Below are positions 28,147 to 37,692 of a stretch of 64,000 nt of DNA, in pieces (the first letter of the stretch is position 1; every line of letters begins with the position of its first letter). The notes beneath the pieces are model-generated. The model worked only from the letters and a program-made list of their open reading frames with translations, was not told where the DNA came from and did not search any database. The stretch spans positions 1,674,001-1,738,000 of the forward strand of contig NZ_JBFAMC010000001.1 in assembly GCF_040656415.1 (NCBI RefSeq). The letters are read 5' to 3'. This DNA is from Rhodococcus_F sp040656415. GTDB taxonomy: Bacteria; Actinomycetota; Actinomycetes; Mycobacteriales; Mycobacteriaceae. Made by a program: the position numbers and the translations under genes.

Positions 28147-31100
28147 GTGGAGGAGTCCGCGGACTTGCTAACGGATGCCGTTGAGAGGGCTGTCCGAAGT
28201 GGCGAGCGTGAACTAGATGACCTCGACCAGGTGGTCGCGTCTATCCTCGAGGCCGTCGAGGGACTCGAGGCGGCTACGGGGTCGGAGATCGGGTCTGTTC
28301 TCGAGCTCGAAGAAGAAGTCTTCAAGGCCATTGAGGGGTTCGGTGAGAAGCTCTTTGCCCACCTGGCGAAGCAACGTGAATTACTGTCCACCTTCAACAT
28401 TGCGTTCTTCGGCAGGACGGGTGCAGGCAAGAGCACGCTCCTTTCGGCATTCGGGGAACTCGACGGCGCGTATGTGTCGCCCGGCGAAAGCGACTGGACT
28501 ACGAGCGTCGCAGAGATTGACTGGCGTGGATGCCGACTCTGGGACACACCGGGCATCAATGGTTGGGGCCGCACGCAAGCGCGCGCCGACCTCGAGGAAA
28601 CCGCCCGGCGTGCGATTGAGGTCGCCGACACGGTGCTGCTGTGTTTCGACACCCAAAGCCAGCAGGCATCGGAGTTCGCAAGGGTCAGTGAGTGGATTCG
28701 CGAGTACGGAAAGCCCTCAGTGGCTGTCTTGAACGTGCGCAACCTACGGTGGCGACACCCCGCGAAAGTTGCCAGCGAATCAGCGCGAAGAGCGCTGTCG
28801 CAGAGCGTGCGTGAACACGTCGATAATGTCAGGACCGAGTTGTCCAGAATCGGCTTGCCCGCGACCCCGATCGTTGCCGTCCAAAGCCGGCGCGCATTGT
28901 TTGCTCGTGCCGCTACACCTTTCAAGGGGCCAGCGGTGGCGAACTTTGAGTCGGACCGCGCAAGGTTCGGCGTCGAGTACCTGTCCCGCTGGTCCAATTT
29001 CGCCGTCCTCGAGGAGCTGATCGTCGCCTCGATTGATGAAGGCGGGGAAGAGCTACGCAAGACCGCGTTGCGCGAGGGACTACGTGGAATGCTTGAATCC
29101 AAGGCTGATGATCTCGATAGGCTGACACAAGACCTCGAGCAACGAATCGACGCAAACGCGAAGCGCATCGAGGATCTTCTCGACGTGCTGGGATACATCG
29201 AGGGACTCGACCGGAAGAATCTCCTCGGCAGTAACGGCACGGACCCGCTCACTTCCTTCGAGTCGGCTCGTGGCGTCCGTTTAACATCCGCCCGCGAGGG
29301 CCGTCTCGATCGATACGTCGACGACCTGCTGAAATCACACTTGTCCGGCCCGCGTGAAGACTCCCTGAGAAAAGCTGACGAGCTGGTCAATTCTGCATTC
29401 CGTGACGGCAAGCTAGTCAGTGAACGCTGCTTCCGTAGCGCCGTCTACACGAGAGCTGATATCGATGCCGCTCTATCGGAAGTGAATGAATCGGCTTCGG
29501 CTTTTCTCTTGCGGGAGCTGCAACTAGCTGTTCCCGCTGCGGCTCCAGTGTCCGGGCTTTCTGTGGAGTCGGCAACGGTCGACGGTAAGACGGGTCGGAT
29601 GAAGGCCAATATGGCAAGAGCGATGAAGTCTACGGGTCTGGCTGCAGGCGCTGTAGCTGGCGTTGTCGTGGTGCCCGCGGTCGTCAATATCTGGAACCCT
29701 GGCGGGTGGGTTGGAACCGCGACAGCGTTTGGGCTTCGTACGGTCGCACAGGCGGGCAGGCATATCGGATCGCGCACTGCGAAGAATGCTGAGCGCCAGC
29801 GCACTCGAGAAAAGTCGGATGCCCTGCGGGCATCCAGGAAAGCGGTCCACCAGATGTACGACGGGATCGTTCGAGAATCACTCGTGGAAAGTAGGAAGTA
29901 TTCATGGCAGGCGGCTGCGCCAATCCTGCGAGAAAGACTGATGGAGTCGCTCGCGTTGATTGAGAAGCGATCGGCCGTGAGCGAGTTGACGTTTTGCCTC
30001 CGCCAGGCATCGTCGGCAATACCGAGGTCGGATGGCGCCGAGGAAGTTGTGGCACGGGCACGAACCCGTGTGCTGGAACGACATGCTGACTCGCTGCCAG
30101 GCGAATTCGTATCAGGCGGCACCAGTGATACGGCCCTTGGTCGATGTGTCTGGTTGGGGGAGGACTGGCTTGATCACACTGAAATCTCGACCGACGTCAG
30201 ACTGCCCGATCAATTGCAGCAGTTGATCTTCAAGGAGCAGAGCGCGGCTGATCGCTACGATCTCGAACAAGCGCTGAAACGTGCATGGGACGTCGACTCA
30301 CACTCCGCCGCTGTCGAGCTCGCGCGTACCATCGATGACTTCATCGCGAGCGATTCGCGACTTGCTGAAAAGATCGGAAGCCTGCCCGATCGTCTGGACG
30401 GAAAGCCAAGCGTCGTTGTTCTGGGTGACTACAGCTCGGGGAAGTCCAGTCTGGTCAAGCGGCTTCTCGCGGAGCTGGGTGGTGAGGTCACGGATCCCAT
30501 GAAGATACATGGGAATGCGGCGACCGACGCCGTGCAAACCTATGATCTAGGTGGCATTCAACTTGTCGACACCCCAGGTTTCCAGAGCGGCAAACGCGAC
30601 CTCGATGAACTTGCGTTGGATGCCGCTAGTGGCGCTGCGTTGGTGTTGATCGTGATGCACGTAAACCTACTCATCGGGGACATGTCGCTGCTCGAGGCGA
30701 TCGTCAACGGGACGGAGCGCACTGTCGCCAAAGGTTGCCGGACAATCTATCTGATCAACCGATGCGATGAGTTTGGTGTTGACCCCCTGTCTGCACCTGA
30801 GGACTTCCTGCTTTGCAAGCGTCGGAAGGAAGCTGAACTCATCACTGCGCTGGGATCGCGTGGTATTCGGGTGGATCCAATTCAGGTGCATACTTTGTCA
30901 GGGGATCCGTTCGGGGAGGTCGGTGGACGGACAGGCGTTAGTCGTGCGGACTTCAGTCAACACCGCGATTGGGATGGAGTTGATCCACTGGCTCGCGTCC
31001 TAGACTCGTTCTCGATGAGACAGGGGTGTGCGGGTGCAGCCGGAGCACGCCTAGATGCGGCGATCACTTCCCTGCTACAGGTACGAAATCAGATCGGTAG

Positions 31101-31992
31101 CACGTTGCGGCAACTCCGATCAGACAATGAGGTGCGAGCCTCGCTGCTCGAGTCGATCGAGAATGGCCAGCAGGATGGCAGTCTCTTGATGTCATCGATT
31201 CACGAGCGTGTACGTCGCATCGTTGAAACGTATTCGGCCATGGCCAGGGAACAGGTAGCCGCTGCTGGTGAAGCGGACATCCACAAGCTCGCTTCGACGT
31301 CCAACTCATGGTGGGCCGACGAAGGACTCGAGTCCGATCTCGAACGCGTCGTGAGCGACTCGTGTAGGGAGATTGATGATTGGTTTCGGGATCACTCGTC
31401 GATCATCGGTCGAGAGATGGAGTCCATCAGCTTCACGGCCAAGGCCTTCGCCACCGAGGATCGATTCACAGGACCACAGGTTGCGGGGGCGACTTGGGGG
31501 AACTTGATCGGAAATGCTGCCAACTATGGCTCGGAGGCCGTGCGGAGGATCGCCAACCGGGATGCCGTCTACGGGATCGGCAAGGCACTCGGAGTCAAGT
31601 TCAAGCCGTGGGGTGCGGTCAACACGGCCGGCAAGATGGCCAGGGCCGCTCCGATCGTGGCTGCGGTCGGGATGGCCGCCGACGGTTACGCAATGGTCAA
31701 GGACGAGCGTGCAGAGAAGGATCGCGAAAAGCACCGCAACGATGCGATCAACTTCATTTCCCGTATGGACGACGAACTGGTGACTCACGTGCTGGAAGGG
31801 GAAGCCAACGACGGTCTCTTGCCTTATCTCCGTGAACGTACTTTGGCGCTAACTGAACACAAGAGTCAGCTCGAGCATGGACAGTCGGTGACGAAAGCCG
31901 AGATCGAAGCTCAGGAGAAGCTGCTTTCGGCCGTCGAGCTCTGGCTGGCCGAGGGTACGAACCTGCGTCACCGAGAAGGGGGTTGCGAGTGA
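28147..31992 (+). CDS. Double dynamin-like GTPase
   Basis: A 1,281-residue protein with two P-loop GTPase domains. The first has FFGRTGAGKSTLL near residue 88 and LWDTPGINGWG; the second has VVLGDYSSGKSSLVKR near 756 and DTPGFQSGKRDLDE, with NRCDEFG as a likely G4. Long charged helices connect them, and hydrophobic stretches near residues 496-530 (AAGAVAGVVVVPAVVNIW) and near 1170-1190 could insert in membrane. This resembles bacterial dynamin-like proteins (which remodel or guard membranes, some in phage defence), in a tandem single-chain form. The GTG start has GGGGGAGGG just upstream. Its stop overlaps the ATG of the next GTPase. I infer a membrane-associated sensor or effector; the exact subfamily is uncertain. 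Confidence 0.8.
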   Translation: MEESADLLTDAVERAVRSGERELDDLDQVVASILEAVEGLEAATGSEIGSVLELEEEVFKAIEGFGEKLFAHLAKQRELLSTFNIAFFGRTGAGKSTLLSAFGELDGAYVSPGESDWTTSVAEIDWRGCRLWDTPGINGWGRTQARADLEETARRAIEVADTVLLCFDTQSQQASEFARVSEWIREYGKPSVAVLNVRNLRWRHPAKVASESARRALSQSVREHVDNVRTELSRIGLPATPIVAVQSRRALFARAATPFKGPAVANFESDRARFGVEYLSRWSNFAVLEELIVASIDEGGEELRKTALREGLRGMLESKADDLDRLTQDLEQRIDANAKRIEDLLDVLGYIEGLDRKNLLGSNGTDPLTSFESARGVRLTSAREGRLDRYVDDLLKSHLSGPREDSLRKADELVNSAFRDGKLVSERCFRSAVYTRADIDAALSEVNESASAFLLRELQLAVPAAAPVSGLSVESATVDGKTGRMKANMARAMKSTGLAAGAVAGVVVVPAVVNIWNPGGWVGTATAFGLRTVAQAGRHIGSRTAKNAERQRTREKSDALRASRKAVHQMYDGIVRESLVESRKYSWQAAAPILRERLMESLALIEKRSAVSELTFCLRQASSAIPRSDGAEEVVARARTRVLERHADSLPGEFVSGGTSDTALGRCVWLGEDWLDHTEISTDVRLPDQLQQLIFKEQSAADRYDLEQALKRAWDVDSHSAAVELARTIDDFIASDSRLAEKIGSLPDRLDGKPSVVVLGDYSSGKSSLVKRLLAELGGEVTDPMKIHGNAATDAVQTYDLGGIQLVDTPGFQSGKRDLDELALDAASGAALVLIVMHVNLLIGDMSLLEAIVNGTERTVAKGCRTIYLINRCDEFGVDPLSAPEDFLLCKRRKEAELITALGSRGIRVDPIQVHTLSGDPFGEVGGRTGVSRADFSQHRDWDGVDPLARVLDSFSMRQGCAGAAGARLDAAITSLLQVRNQIGSTLRQLRSDNEVRASLLESIENGQQDGSLLMSSIHERVRRIVETYSAMAREQVAAAGEADIHKLASTSNSWWADEGLESDLERVVSDSCREIDDWFRDHSSIIGREMESISFTAKAFATEDRFTGPQVAGATWGNLIGNAANYGSEAVRRIANRDAVYGIGKALGVKFKPWGAVNTAGKMARAAPIVAAVGMAADGYAMVKDERAEKDREKHRNDAINFISRMDDELVTHVLEGEANDGLLPYLRERTLALTEHKSQLEHGQSVTKAEIEAQEKLLSAVELWLAEGTNLRHREGGCE

Positions 31993-33581
31993 TGGAAACG
32001 GATGTGCGGCAGGTGAAGGAGTGGCTCGAGCGGCTACCTGGCGGGGCCGCTGTCGGCGAATACACTGAACGGTGGAATGGTTTCAACTCGACATCCAAGC
32101 CCGTAGTGACGATTTTCGGATCGTATGACACGGGCAAGAGTTCGCTGATTCGCCGAATTCTTGTGGATGGCGGTGTGCCAGTTCCGGAGTGGCTGACCAT
32201 CAGTGGACGACACGAGACGTTCGACATCAACCAAGTGGCGTGGGCCGGATGTATTCTGCGGGACTCGCCAGGACTTGCAGTTGGGGCAGACGACGTGCGC
32301 GGCAAGTCGAATACGGCACTTGCTTGCGAAGCCATCAGCACAACCGACGTTGCCATCATCACGGTTACTCCCCAGCTGGCGACGGGTGAACGTGACATGC
32401 TCATGCAGATCATCGATGGTGGCTGGACAGCGGAGGGTTTGTGGCTGGTGATCTCGCGCTTCGATGAAGCGGGAATCGATCCGGACGACGATCTTGAAGG
32501 CTATCGCCAGCTCGCGCACCGGAAGATCGAGGAACTCAGGGATTCCCTCGAAGTGTCGGCCGATTTTCCCGTCCATGTGGTTTCGCAGGACTTTGCACAG
32601 ATCGCTGGTGCGTCGCGAGACGTGGCGCCTGACATCTGGGACGACTCACGGGCATGGGACGGCATGGATGCTCTGGCACACGATCTCGCGTGTGTCGGAG
32701 AGCGAGACTTCGCTGCGATCAGGGGGGCTACGGAAGAACGCTACTGGCGTCAGATTGGGAGGACTGAGATAGCGAAACTGAGACTCCAGCTGGCCGAGTC
32801 GGAGGCACTCCTTGCCCAGGCCAATGACGTGATGGCTCGGCAACAGCAGTCCCTCACTGCGCTCGATGCCATCGATAGTGCAGCGCGAGCAGACTTGCAT
32901 GGCACGGTGCGACAGTCGGTCAGGACCGCATTCGCCGGCGGGTCGCGGGACGCAGCAATCGCGGACCTGCAGTCAACGCTCGGCAGCTGGTACAAAAAGC
33001 ACAATCGAAGCCTCGATCGCCTCTTGCAGGACGTGAAGAAGTCTGCTCAGCGACAACAGAGTCAGCCCTTATGGCGGCAACTCGAGGAAATGATGTCGGC
33101 ATTTCGGGACGGTGCGGACCCTGCACGCAGCACCCAGGTCCAGGGGATCGCTACATACGTGAGCAGAATCGGTAGCCCGCTGGTCGAAGCTCTTCGCAAA
33201 TCCGGGAGCATTCGCCCCGTCGGTACGGGGAGGAGCTCTAGGAAGGTCGCCGTAACCGGGCGGAGCTGGTCACTCGAGCAAGGCGCTGAAGTTGCAGCTG
33301 CGGTGTTACCGATTGCCGTCGAGATAGCTCGAATGATCGATGACCGCCGAGCCAGGCGGGAGTCAGAAGCACGGGAACGAGAGGCCGTCCAAGCTCAGGA
33401 AGACCTGACTAGAGAAGCCACCGACCGTGCTCTTGGAATATGGACGGAGCTGGTTAGTGAGATCCGGAACGATATCTCCGAAATAGAAGGGACACACTCG
33501 GTTGTGCTTCCCGAAGAGCTACGTGACTGTGTTGAGCAACTGCGCGCCGCGATTGTTGAAGGAGATCGCATACTCGGGTGA
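31992..33581 (+). CDS. Dynamin-like/P-loop GTPase, partner of the preceding gene
   Basis: A 529-residue protein with one GTPase domain: VTIFGSYDTGKSSLIRR at about residues 40-56, DSPGLAVGADD as the switch-II region, and ISRFDEAG as a possible G4. The rest is mostly helical with coiled-coil character, including a highly charged RARRESEAREREAVQAQEDL segment near residue 455. A short hydrophobic stretch (VAAAVLPIAVEIA) precedes it. The ATG overlaps the upstream stop (TGATG), so the two GTPases are probably made in fixed ratio and may form a heteromer. TTG 31983 and GTG 31989 are alternative starts. No terminator is clear in the 85 bp before the convergent helicase gene. Confidence 0.8.
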   Translation: METDVRQVKEWLERLPGGAAVGEYTERWNGFNSTSKPVVTIFGSYDTGKSSLIRRILVDGGVPVPEWLTISGRHETFDINQVAWAGCILRDSPGLAVGADDVRGKSNTALACEAISTTDVAIITVTPQLATGERDMLMQIIDGGWTAEGLWLVISRFDEAGIDPDDDLEGYRQLAHRKIEELRDSLEVSADFPVHVVSQDFAQIAGASRDVAPDIWDDSRAWDGMDALAHDLACVGERDFAAIRGATEERYWRQIGRTEIAKLRLQLAESEALLAQANDVMARQQQSLTALDAIDSAARADLHGTVRQSVRTAFAGGSRDAAIADLQSTLGSWYKKHNRSLDRLLQDVKKSAQRQQSQPLWRQLEEMMSAFRDGADPARSTQVQGIATYVSRIGSPLVEALRKSGSIRPVGTGRSSRKVAVTGRSWSLEQGAEVAAAVLPIAVEIARMIDDRRARRESEAREREAVQAQEDLTREATDRALGIWTELVSEIRNDISEIEGTHSVVLPEELRDCVEQLRAAIVEGDRILG

Positions 33582-33666
33582 GTTCCTGATAGTTGAATCG
33601 TCTTGTTTCGGTGGTGAGTCCGTCACACTTCGTTCGGAGTGGTCGCACCGGCGTTGTGGCCTTCGA

Positions 33667-36492
33667 CTAGCGACGTGAGTTCGCTCGCTTGCTCATTCGA
33701 GGGTCGTCGCACCTCCTGCAGGCCGACCAGACACCGGCGCGAGGTCCGCCCGCGGCCTCTTCCCGGACAAGCAGGCGTCCGCAGGCACACGCCTCAGCGA
33801 AGTCTCCGCTGCCGGGTGAGTGGGCAGTCTTCCTGCGCAGCAGGGCACGACGAACTGCCGGGGCGAGTCGGGAGCTTGCGGTGCGCAACACCCTACCCGG
33901 GTCCGCGGCGAGGAGAGGGCTCGATGCTGTCCACAGTGTGTCGCCGACAACCGCCGTCGACTCGCGGATTGGGCTGCACGGTCGCAGGAACACCGACGAG
34001 TACCGCAGTGGGGCCAGGACGTCAGGTAGATCACCGCTTCGAGATGGCTGGTACCAGACCGACACCGGAACCTCGCCTGCCACGTCGGCGAGTGCGTCAA
34101 CGACGGGACGTGCGGTCCTCGGGTCGAGATCACTGGACCAGATGTCTATCGCGTCTCTCGCTACCCCGATGTCGGAGATCAGCCGGTCCAGGCCCAGCTC
34201 CTGAGTGGTCGGCGAGCCGGACAGGGTGACAACGTCTTTCCATGTCAAGAACTCCGCTTCGGCAAGCGAGGCCGCGGTGAACTTGCGGACGGCGTCGACG
34301 GTGGTTCGACTGCGGTGGATGCGGCCGAGATCGGCGACGAGGATCAGCTGATCGCGGGCGCGGCTGGCGGCCACGTTGATCAACCGGGCGCCATCACTGC
34401 CCGAGTGTCCGCGCGCGAACCACTGGTGGAGCTTCATCCCGCCACCAGCGGTGTCGACGGCGTCGAACAGCACCACGTTGGCCTCACCGCCTTGGAAGCG
34501 GTGCACCGTCGATGCCGCATGCCTGGCACTGGACGGGTCCAACAGTGCGGCGAGTAGTGCGGCCTGGCTGCCGAAGGGGCTGATGAGGGCTGCAGTGACA
34601 TCTTCGCTGAGCGTCGTCATCAGGGCTGCGGCGAGCTGCGCGTGCATGGGGTTGTAGCGGGAGTGCAGCCCGTGCTTTCGCGCCGCTCTAGGGGAGAGCG
34701 CGGAGCTGTCGAGCACCAGAATCGGCGCGTCGCTGAGCGCGGATGTGACTCTGTGCCGTCGGATCACCGATTCGGCGGTTGCGAGCCGGTGCTCTGGATA
34801 GAAGCCGTCACTGACGGACTCCGCGATTTTGAGGTGCATCCGATGTTGGACGTCGAGGACCGCAAGGTTGGGAAGCGGGCGTCCGGCTCGCACGGCCGCG
34901 TCGATTCCGGCGCTCTCGAACGAGCTGCGGCGCAGCCACAGCTTGGCGTGTGGCTCCTCCGAGACGGAGACCGGCGGAAGCTGGCGGAAGTCGCCAGCGA
35001 TGACGGTATGTCCACGGCCGAGGCCCGCGGCGAGCATCGTCATCGCAGCGGAAACCATGCTGGCCTCGTCAATGATGACGACATCGAAGACCGCGTCGGC
35101 GAGGGTGTCGAGTACCGCCTGGTGGGTGGTGGCAGCAACGAGCCGGGCCTCACGACAGACCTTCCGACGCACGTCGGCGAGGATCTTTCCGAGTTCCTTC
35201 GACATCGCACGGTTTCGCGCGATCTGGGCCTCGATGGCGCGCACTCGGTTGGCATCGGCGGGCACATCCGCGTCCTTGGGCTTGGTGATCCGACGGAGTT
35301 CCTGTCGTAGCTCGCGGGTTTCTTTTTCTAATTCGACGCGCCGTGCGGCGACGGATTCGCCACGCATCGCGGTGACCTCGTCCGTCAGTACCGGGACCGG
35401 ACGTCCGGTGAGCGCGTCGGTGGCCGGCTCTCCGACTCGAACCACGTCACCGATTTCGAAGCCGTCGACGTGGTTGAGGAAGCCGGTAAGCGCAACGTCC
35501 ACAGCTGCGTTCGTCGGGGCGGTGAGGAGCACGCGTTTTCCCCTGGCCAGGAGCTCGCGGATCAGGACCGACAGGGTAGTGGTCTTACCTGTGCCGGGTG
35601 GTCCCCACAGCCAGGTAAGGCCGTCGCCGAGGCCCTGACACACCGCATTGCGCTGGGCCCTGTTCAATTCGGGGAGCGCGGGTGTGTCGGAGGCAGGCGC
35701 GCCGGCTCCCCGTCCAGGTAGTACCACGTCGAGTGCAGCTGTGGTGTGAAACTGGCCCACGTCGATGAGCAAGCCTTTGAGTCGTTCTAGCTGCCGGCCG
35801 AGGAGCCATGACAGGTCGCACCGTAACGTCGCAGATTCGAGCTCTGGACAGCTGTTCGATACTGACAGGCTGATTTCGGTGCCATAGACGGCCACGACTT
35901 CGACCTCGTACTTATCGAACTGAGTGATAAGCGTTGCAGTCTGGCCCTCGCGCGTCGGAGCATCGCCTTGCATCTCGAATCGCATCACCTTGCGAGCTTC
36001 GGTCACCGCGACGGACGTTCCCCGAGTCAACGCGACGTCGTGAGTAGACCTGGTTCGAGTCACCTCGTTGTGCTCTGACGTGAGAGCGTCCGCCGCCTTG
36101 GTAGCCACCGTCTGCCATTCGGGGTCGAGAGGGGCGTTCCACTCCTCGGCTTGTACGTCGTTGAGATCGGCTGACGCGCGTAGTCGGGCGAGTTCACGCT
36201 GTTCGCTGCGTCTCAGCGAATTTGATCCTTTTCGCGCTTCGTGTACTCGCGCCGTGCTGCTGTCGGGCTCGGTGTTGGGCGGGGAAGATGCCCACCCGGT
36301 GGGTATCCAGCTGGTTTGCGTTGAATCTAGTACGGCGAGTGCGTGTTCATGGCACGCGAAGTAGATGTCGGTGTCTTCGATTCTGCGCAAACCCGCTTGC
36401 TCCAGACGGGCACGAAGGGCCGAGCTTTCGATCGGCCCTTCCGAGAAAATCGATTTGAGGGTAGGGATGAGTCGGGACGGGTAACGGCTCAT
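33667..36492 (-). CDS. UPF1-like SF1 helicase with PLD-like C-terminal region and zinc ribbon
   Basis: A 941-residue protein. The N-terminal 270 residues are not recognised apart from an opening winged-helix-like segment. The helicase has Walker A LWGPPGTGKTTTL near 295, VVIIDEASMVSAAM near 470, VIAGDFRQLPPVS, VHRFQGGEANVVLFDAV and NVAASRARDQLILV. After it, the segment around DAIDIWSSDLDPRTA to PVSVWYQPSRSG resembles a degenerate phospholipase-D-like fold, and CACGRLL with CRRC near the C-terminus looks like a zinc ribbon. It converges with the GTPase operon. It probably acts on DNA or RNA as another defence-island helicase; whether it belongs to the same system is unknown. Confidence 0.8.
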   Translation of the reverse strand: MSRYPSRLIPTLKSIFSEGPIESSALRARLEQAGLRRIEDTDIYFACHEHALAVLDSTQTSWIPTGWASSPPNTEPDSSTARVHEARKGSNSLRRSEQRELARLRASADLNDVQAEEWNAPLDPEWQTVATKAADALTSEHNEVTRTRSTHDVALTRGTSVAVTEARKVMRFEMQGDAPTREGQTATLITQFDKYEVEVVAVYGTEISLSVSNSCPELESATLRCDLSWLLGRQLERLKGLLIDVGQFHTTAALDVVLPGRGAGAPASDTPALPELNRAQRNAVCQGLGDGLTWLWGPPGTGKTTTLSVLIRELLARGKRVLLTAPTNAAVDVALTGFLNHVDGFEIGDVVRVGEPATDALTGRPVPVLTDEVTAMRGESVAARRVELEKETRELRQELRRITKPKDADVPADANRVRAIEAQIARNRAMSKELGKILADVRRKVCREARLVAATTHQAVLDTLADAVFDVVIIDEASMVSAAMTMLAAGLGRGHTVIAGDFRQLPPVSVSEEPHAKLWLRRSSFESAGIDAAVRAGRPLPNLAVLDVQHRMHLKIAESVSDGFYPEHRLATAESVIRRHRVTSALSDAPILVLDSSALSPRAARKHGLHSRYNPMHAQLAAALMTTLSEDVTAALISPFGSQAALLAALLDPSSARHAASTVHRFQGGEANVVLFDAVDTAGGGMKLHQWFARGHSGSDGARLINVAASRARDQLILVADLGRIHRSRTTVDAVRKFTAASLAEAEFLTWKDVVTLSGSPTTQELGLDRLISDIGVARDAIDIWSSDLDPRTARPVVDALADVAGEVPVSVWYQPSRSGDLPDVLAPLRYSSVFLRPCSPIRESTAVVGDTLWTASSPLLAADPGRVLRTASSRLAPAVRRALLRRKTAHSPGSGDFAEACACGRLLVREEAAGGPRAGVWSACRRCDDPRMSKRANSRR

Positions 36493-37692
36493 GTAGTCAG
36501 CCTTTCGATGAGCATGGAGATTCCCGCTGGCGGCATCCCTGGGTGTCTACCAGACTGCGGCGACAGCCGCGTGACCGTGTCTCGGATGGTGGCGTCGGTC
36601 TGCGCTGCATGCCGTCGTCGCCTCGATGGTCTGGTCCTCGATCGACCAGATACTCGGGACCGCACAGGCATCTGAGTACGGATTCGCGAAATCGGCCCGC
36701 GGGTTCCGTGTGGGGTGATGACGGTGCTCGAATCGGACACGATGTCGTGGTAATGAACGACGAATCACGTTCCCTGCAGGGGCGGCCGGACGATGTCACA
36801 CGATTTGTGACTCTCGCACGGTCGGCAGTCACCCCAGCCGGGTGAAACGCGCTGCGACGTGTGAGCATTGGCAGGAGATGCTCTTGGCAGTACCGGCGCC
36901 CGGTAGCGACTTGATGACCAGTCGCTTGTGATCGTTGACTACAAGCCGGACGTCAAAATGTCGGCCCAGACGCCAGAGGAGTACTGGGCGCAGTTGTCGA
37001 TCTACGCCGAGCTGTCGGGCCGGGTGGCCGGGGAGCGGAGCAATGCCCTCGTACTGGTGTTCCTGCATTCCGGGGAAGCCGAGGTGTTGGAGCGGAGATT
37101 CGAGGTTCTTCCAGACCAGGAGGGCGGACCTTCCGATCGAACCCATAGTGAACCGGCCCCGGCGTACCCGGAGCCTCGGCCCCTCCGGCCGTTGAGGATC
37201 CGGACGTTCCGGGTAGCGACGCCGACCATCGATGTGATCTCGAGCACCCTTCCGTTGATCGTTGAATCGTGGAAATTCGCCCGATGCGGCTGTCTGTCCC
37301 CACAAATTTTCGGATTCCTTCACCGCGCCGGAATTCATTCCCGCTGCAAGGCGCTCGTCGTTGAGCGGGGCCGGACAACACCTCGAACGTGGCGACGATC
37401 TCCTCGCCGCGGCGACACCCGCCCACTCCCCGTCGGCAGGCCGGAGTACCGGTTGCATTCAGGTACTGCTCCGATTCTCTTTCGCCCTTACCAGGGCTGA
37501 TGAGACTTTGCAGCATAGTGGACCCCCTTCGGGGAACAGGTCAAATCTGACTGGTAGGCCTCCGGACTCGCGAGAGCGATTCAACACACTTCGGTGGCAT
37601 CTGTCGGAGGCATCTGCAATGGTTACCGACTGTCAACGGCGCCGCGCGCCTCCATGGGGATAGAAAGCTAGGGCTATAGGATCAGTGCCGCC
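36493..37692. other. Gene-poor region between helicase and ssp operon
   Basis: About 1.2 kb without an intact gene. It includes one recognisable nuclease remnant (36913-37125, listed separately), scattered short frames with basic, arginine-rich translations typical of noncoding high-GC DNA, and, near the right end, the promoter region of the ssp operon. The short hairpin CCCC-TTC-GGGG occurs at about 37523-37534. Confidence 0.5.
36913..37125 (+). pseudogene. Remnant of a PD-(D/E)XK (RecB/AddA-type) nuclease domain
   Basis: The frame reads VIVDYKPDVKMSAQ and later YWAQLSIYAELS, the core of a RecB-like nuclease domain as found at the C-terminus of UvrD/AddA helicases (metal-binding DYK plus the following AQL helix). 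An in-frame TAG stands directly upstream, and no helicase part remains. Downstream the frame continues open but loses any resemblance. I take it as the tail of a lost helicase-nuclease gene. Confidence 0.5.

Noticed and set aside
37530..37543. CGGGGAACAGGTCA here and its reverse complement at 48751-48764 as possible island end repeats
   Set aside because: A 14-base match is expected several times by chance in 64 kb, there is no neighbouring integrase or target duplication, and it falls inside the island rather than at its ends.
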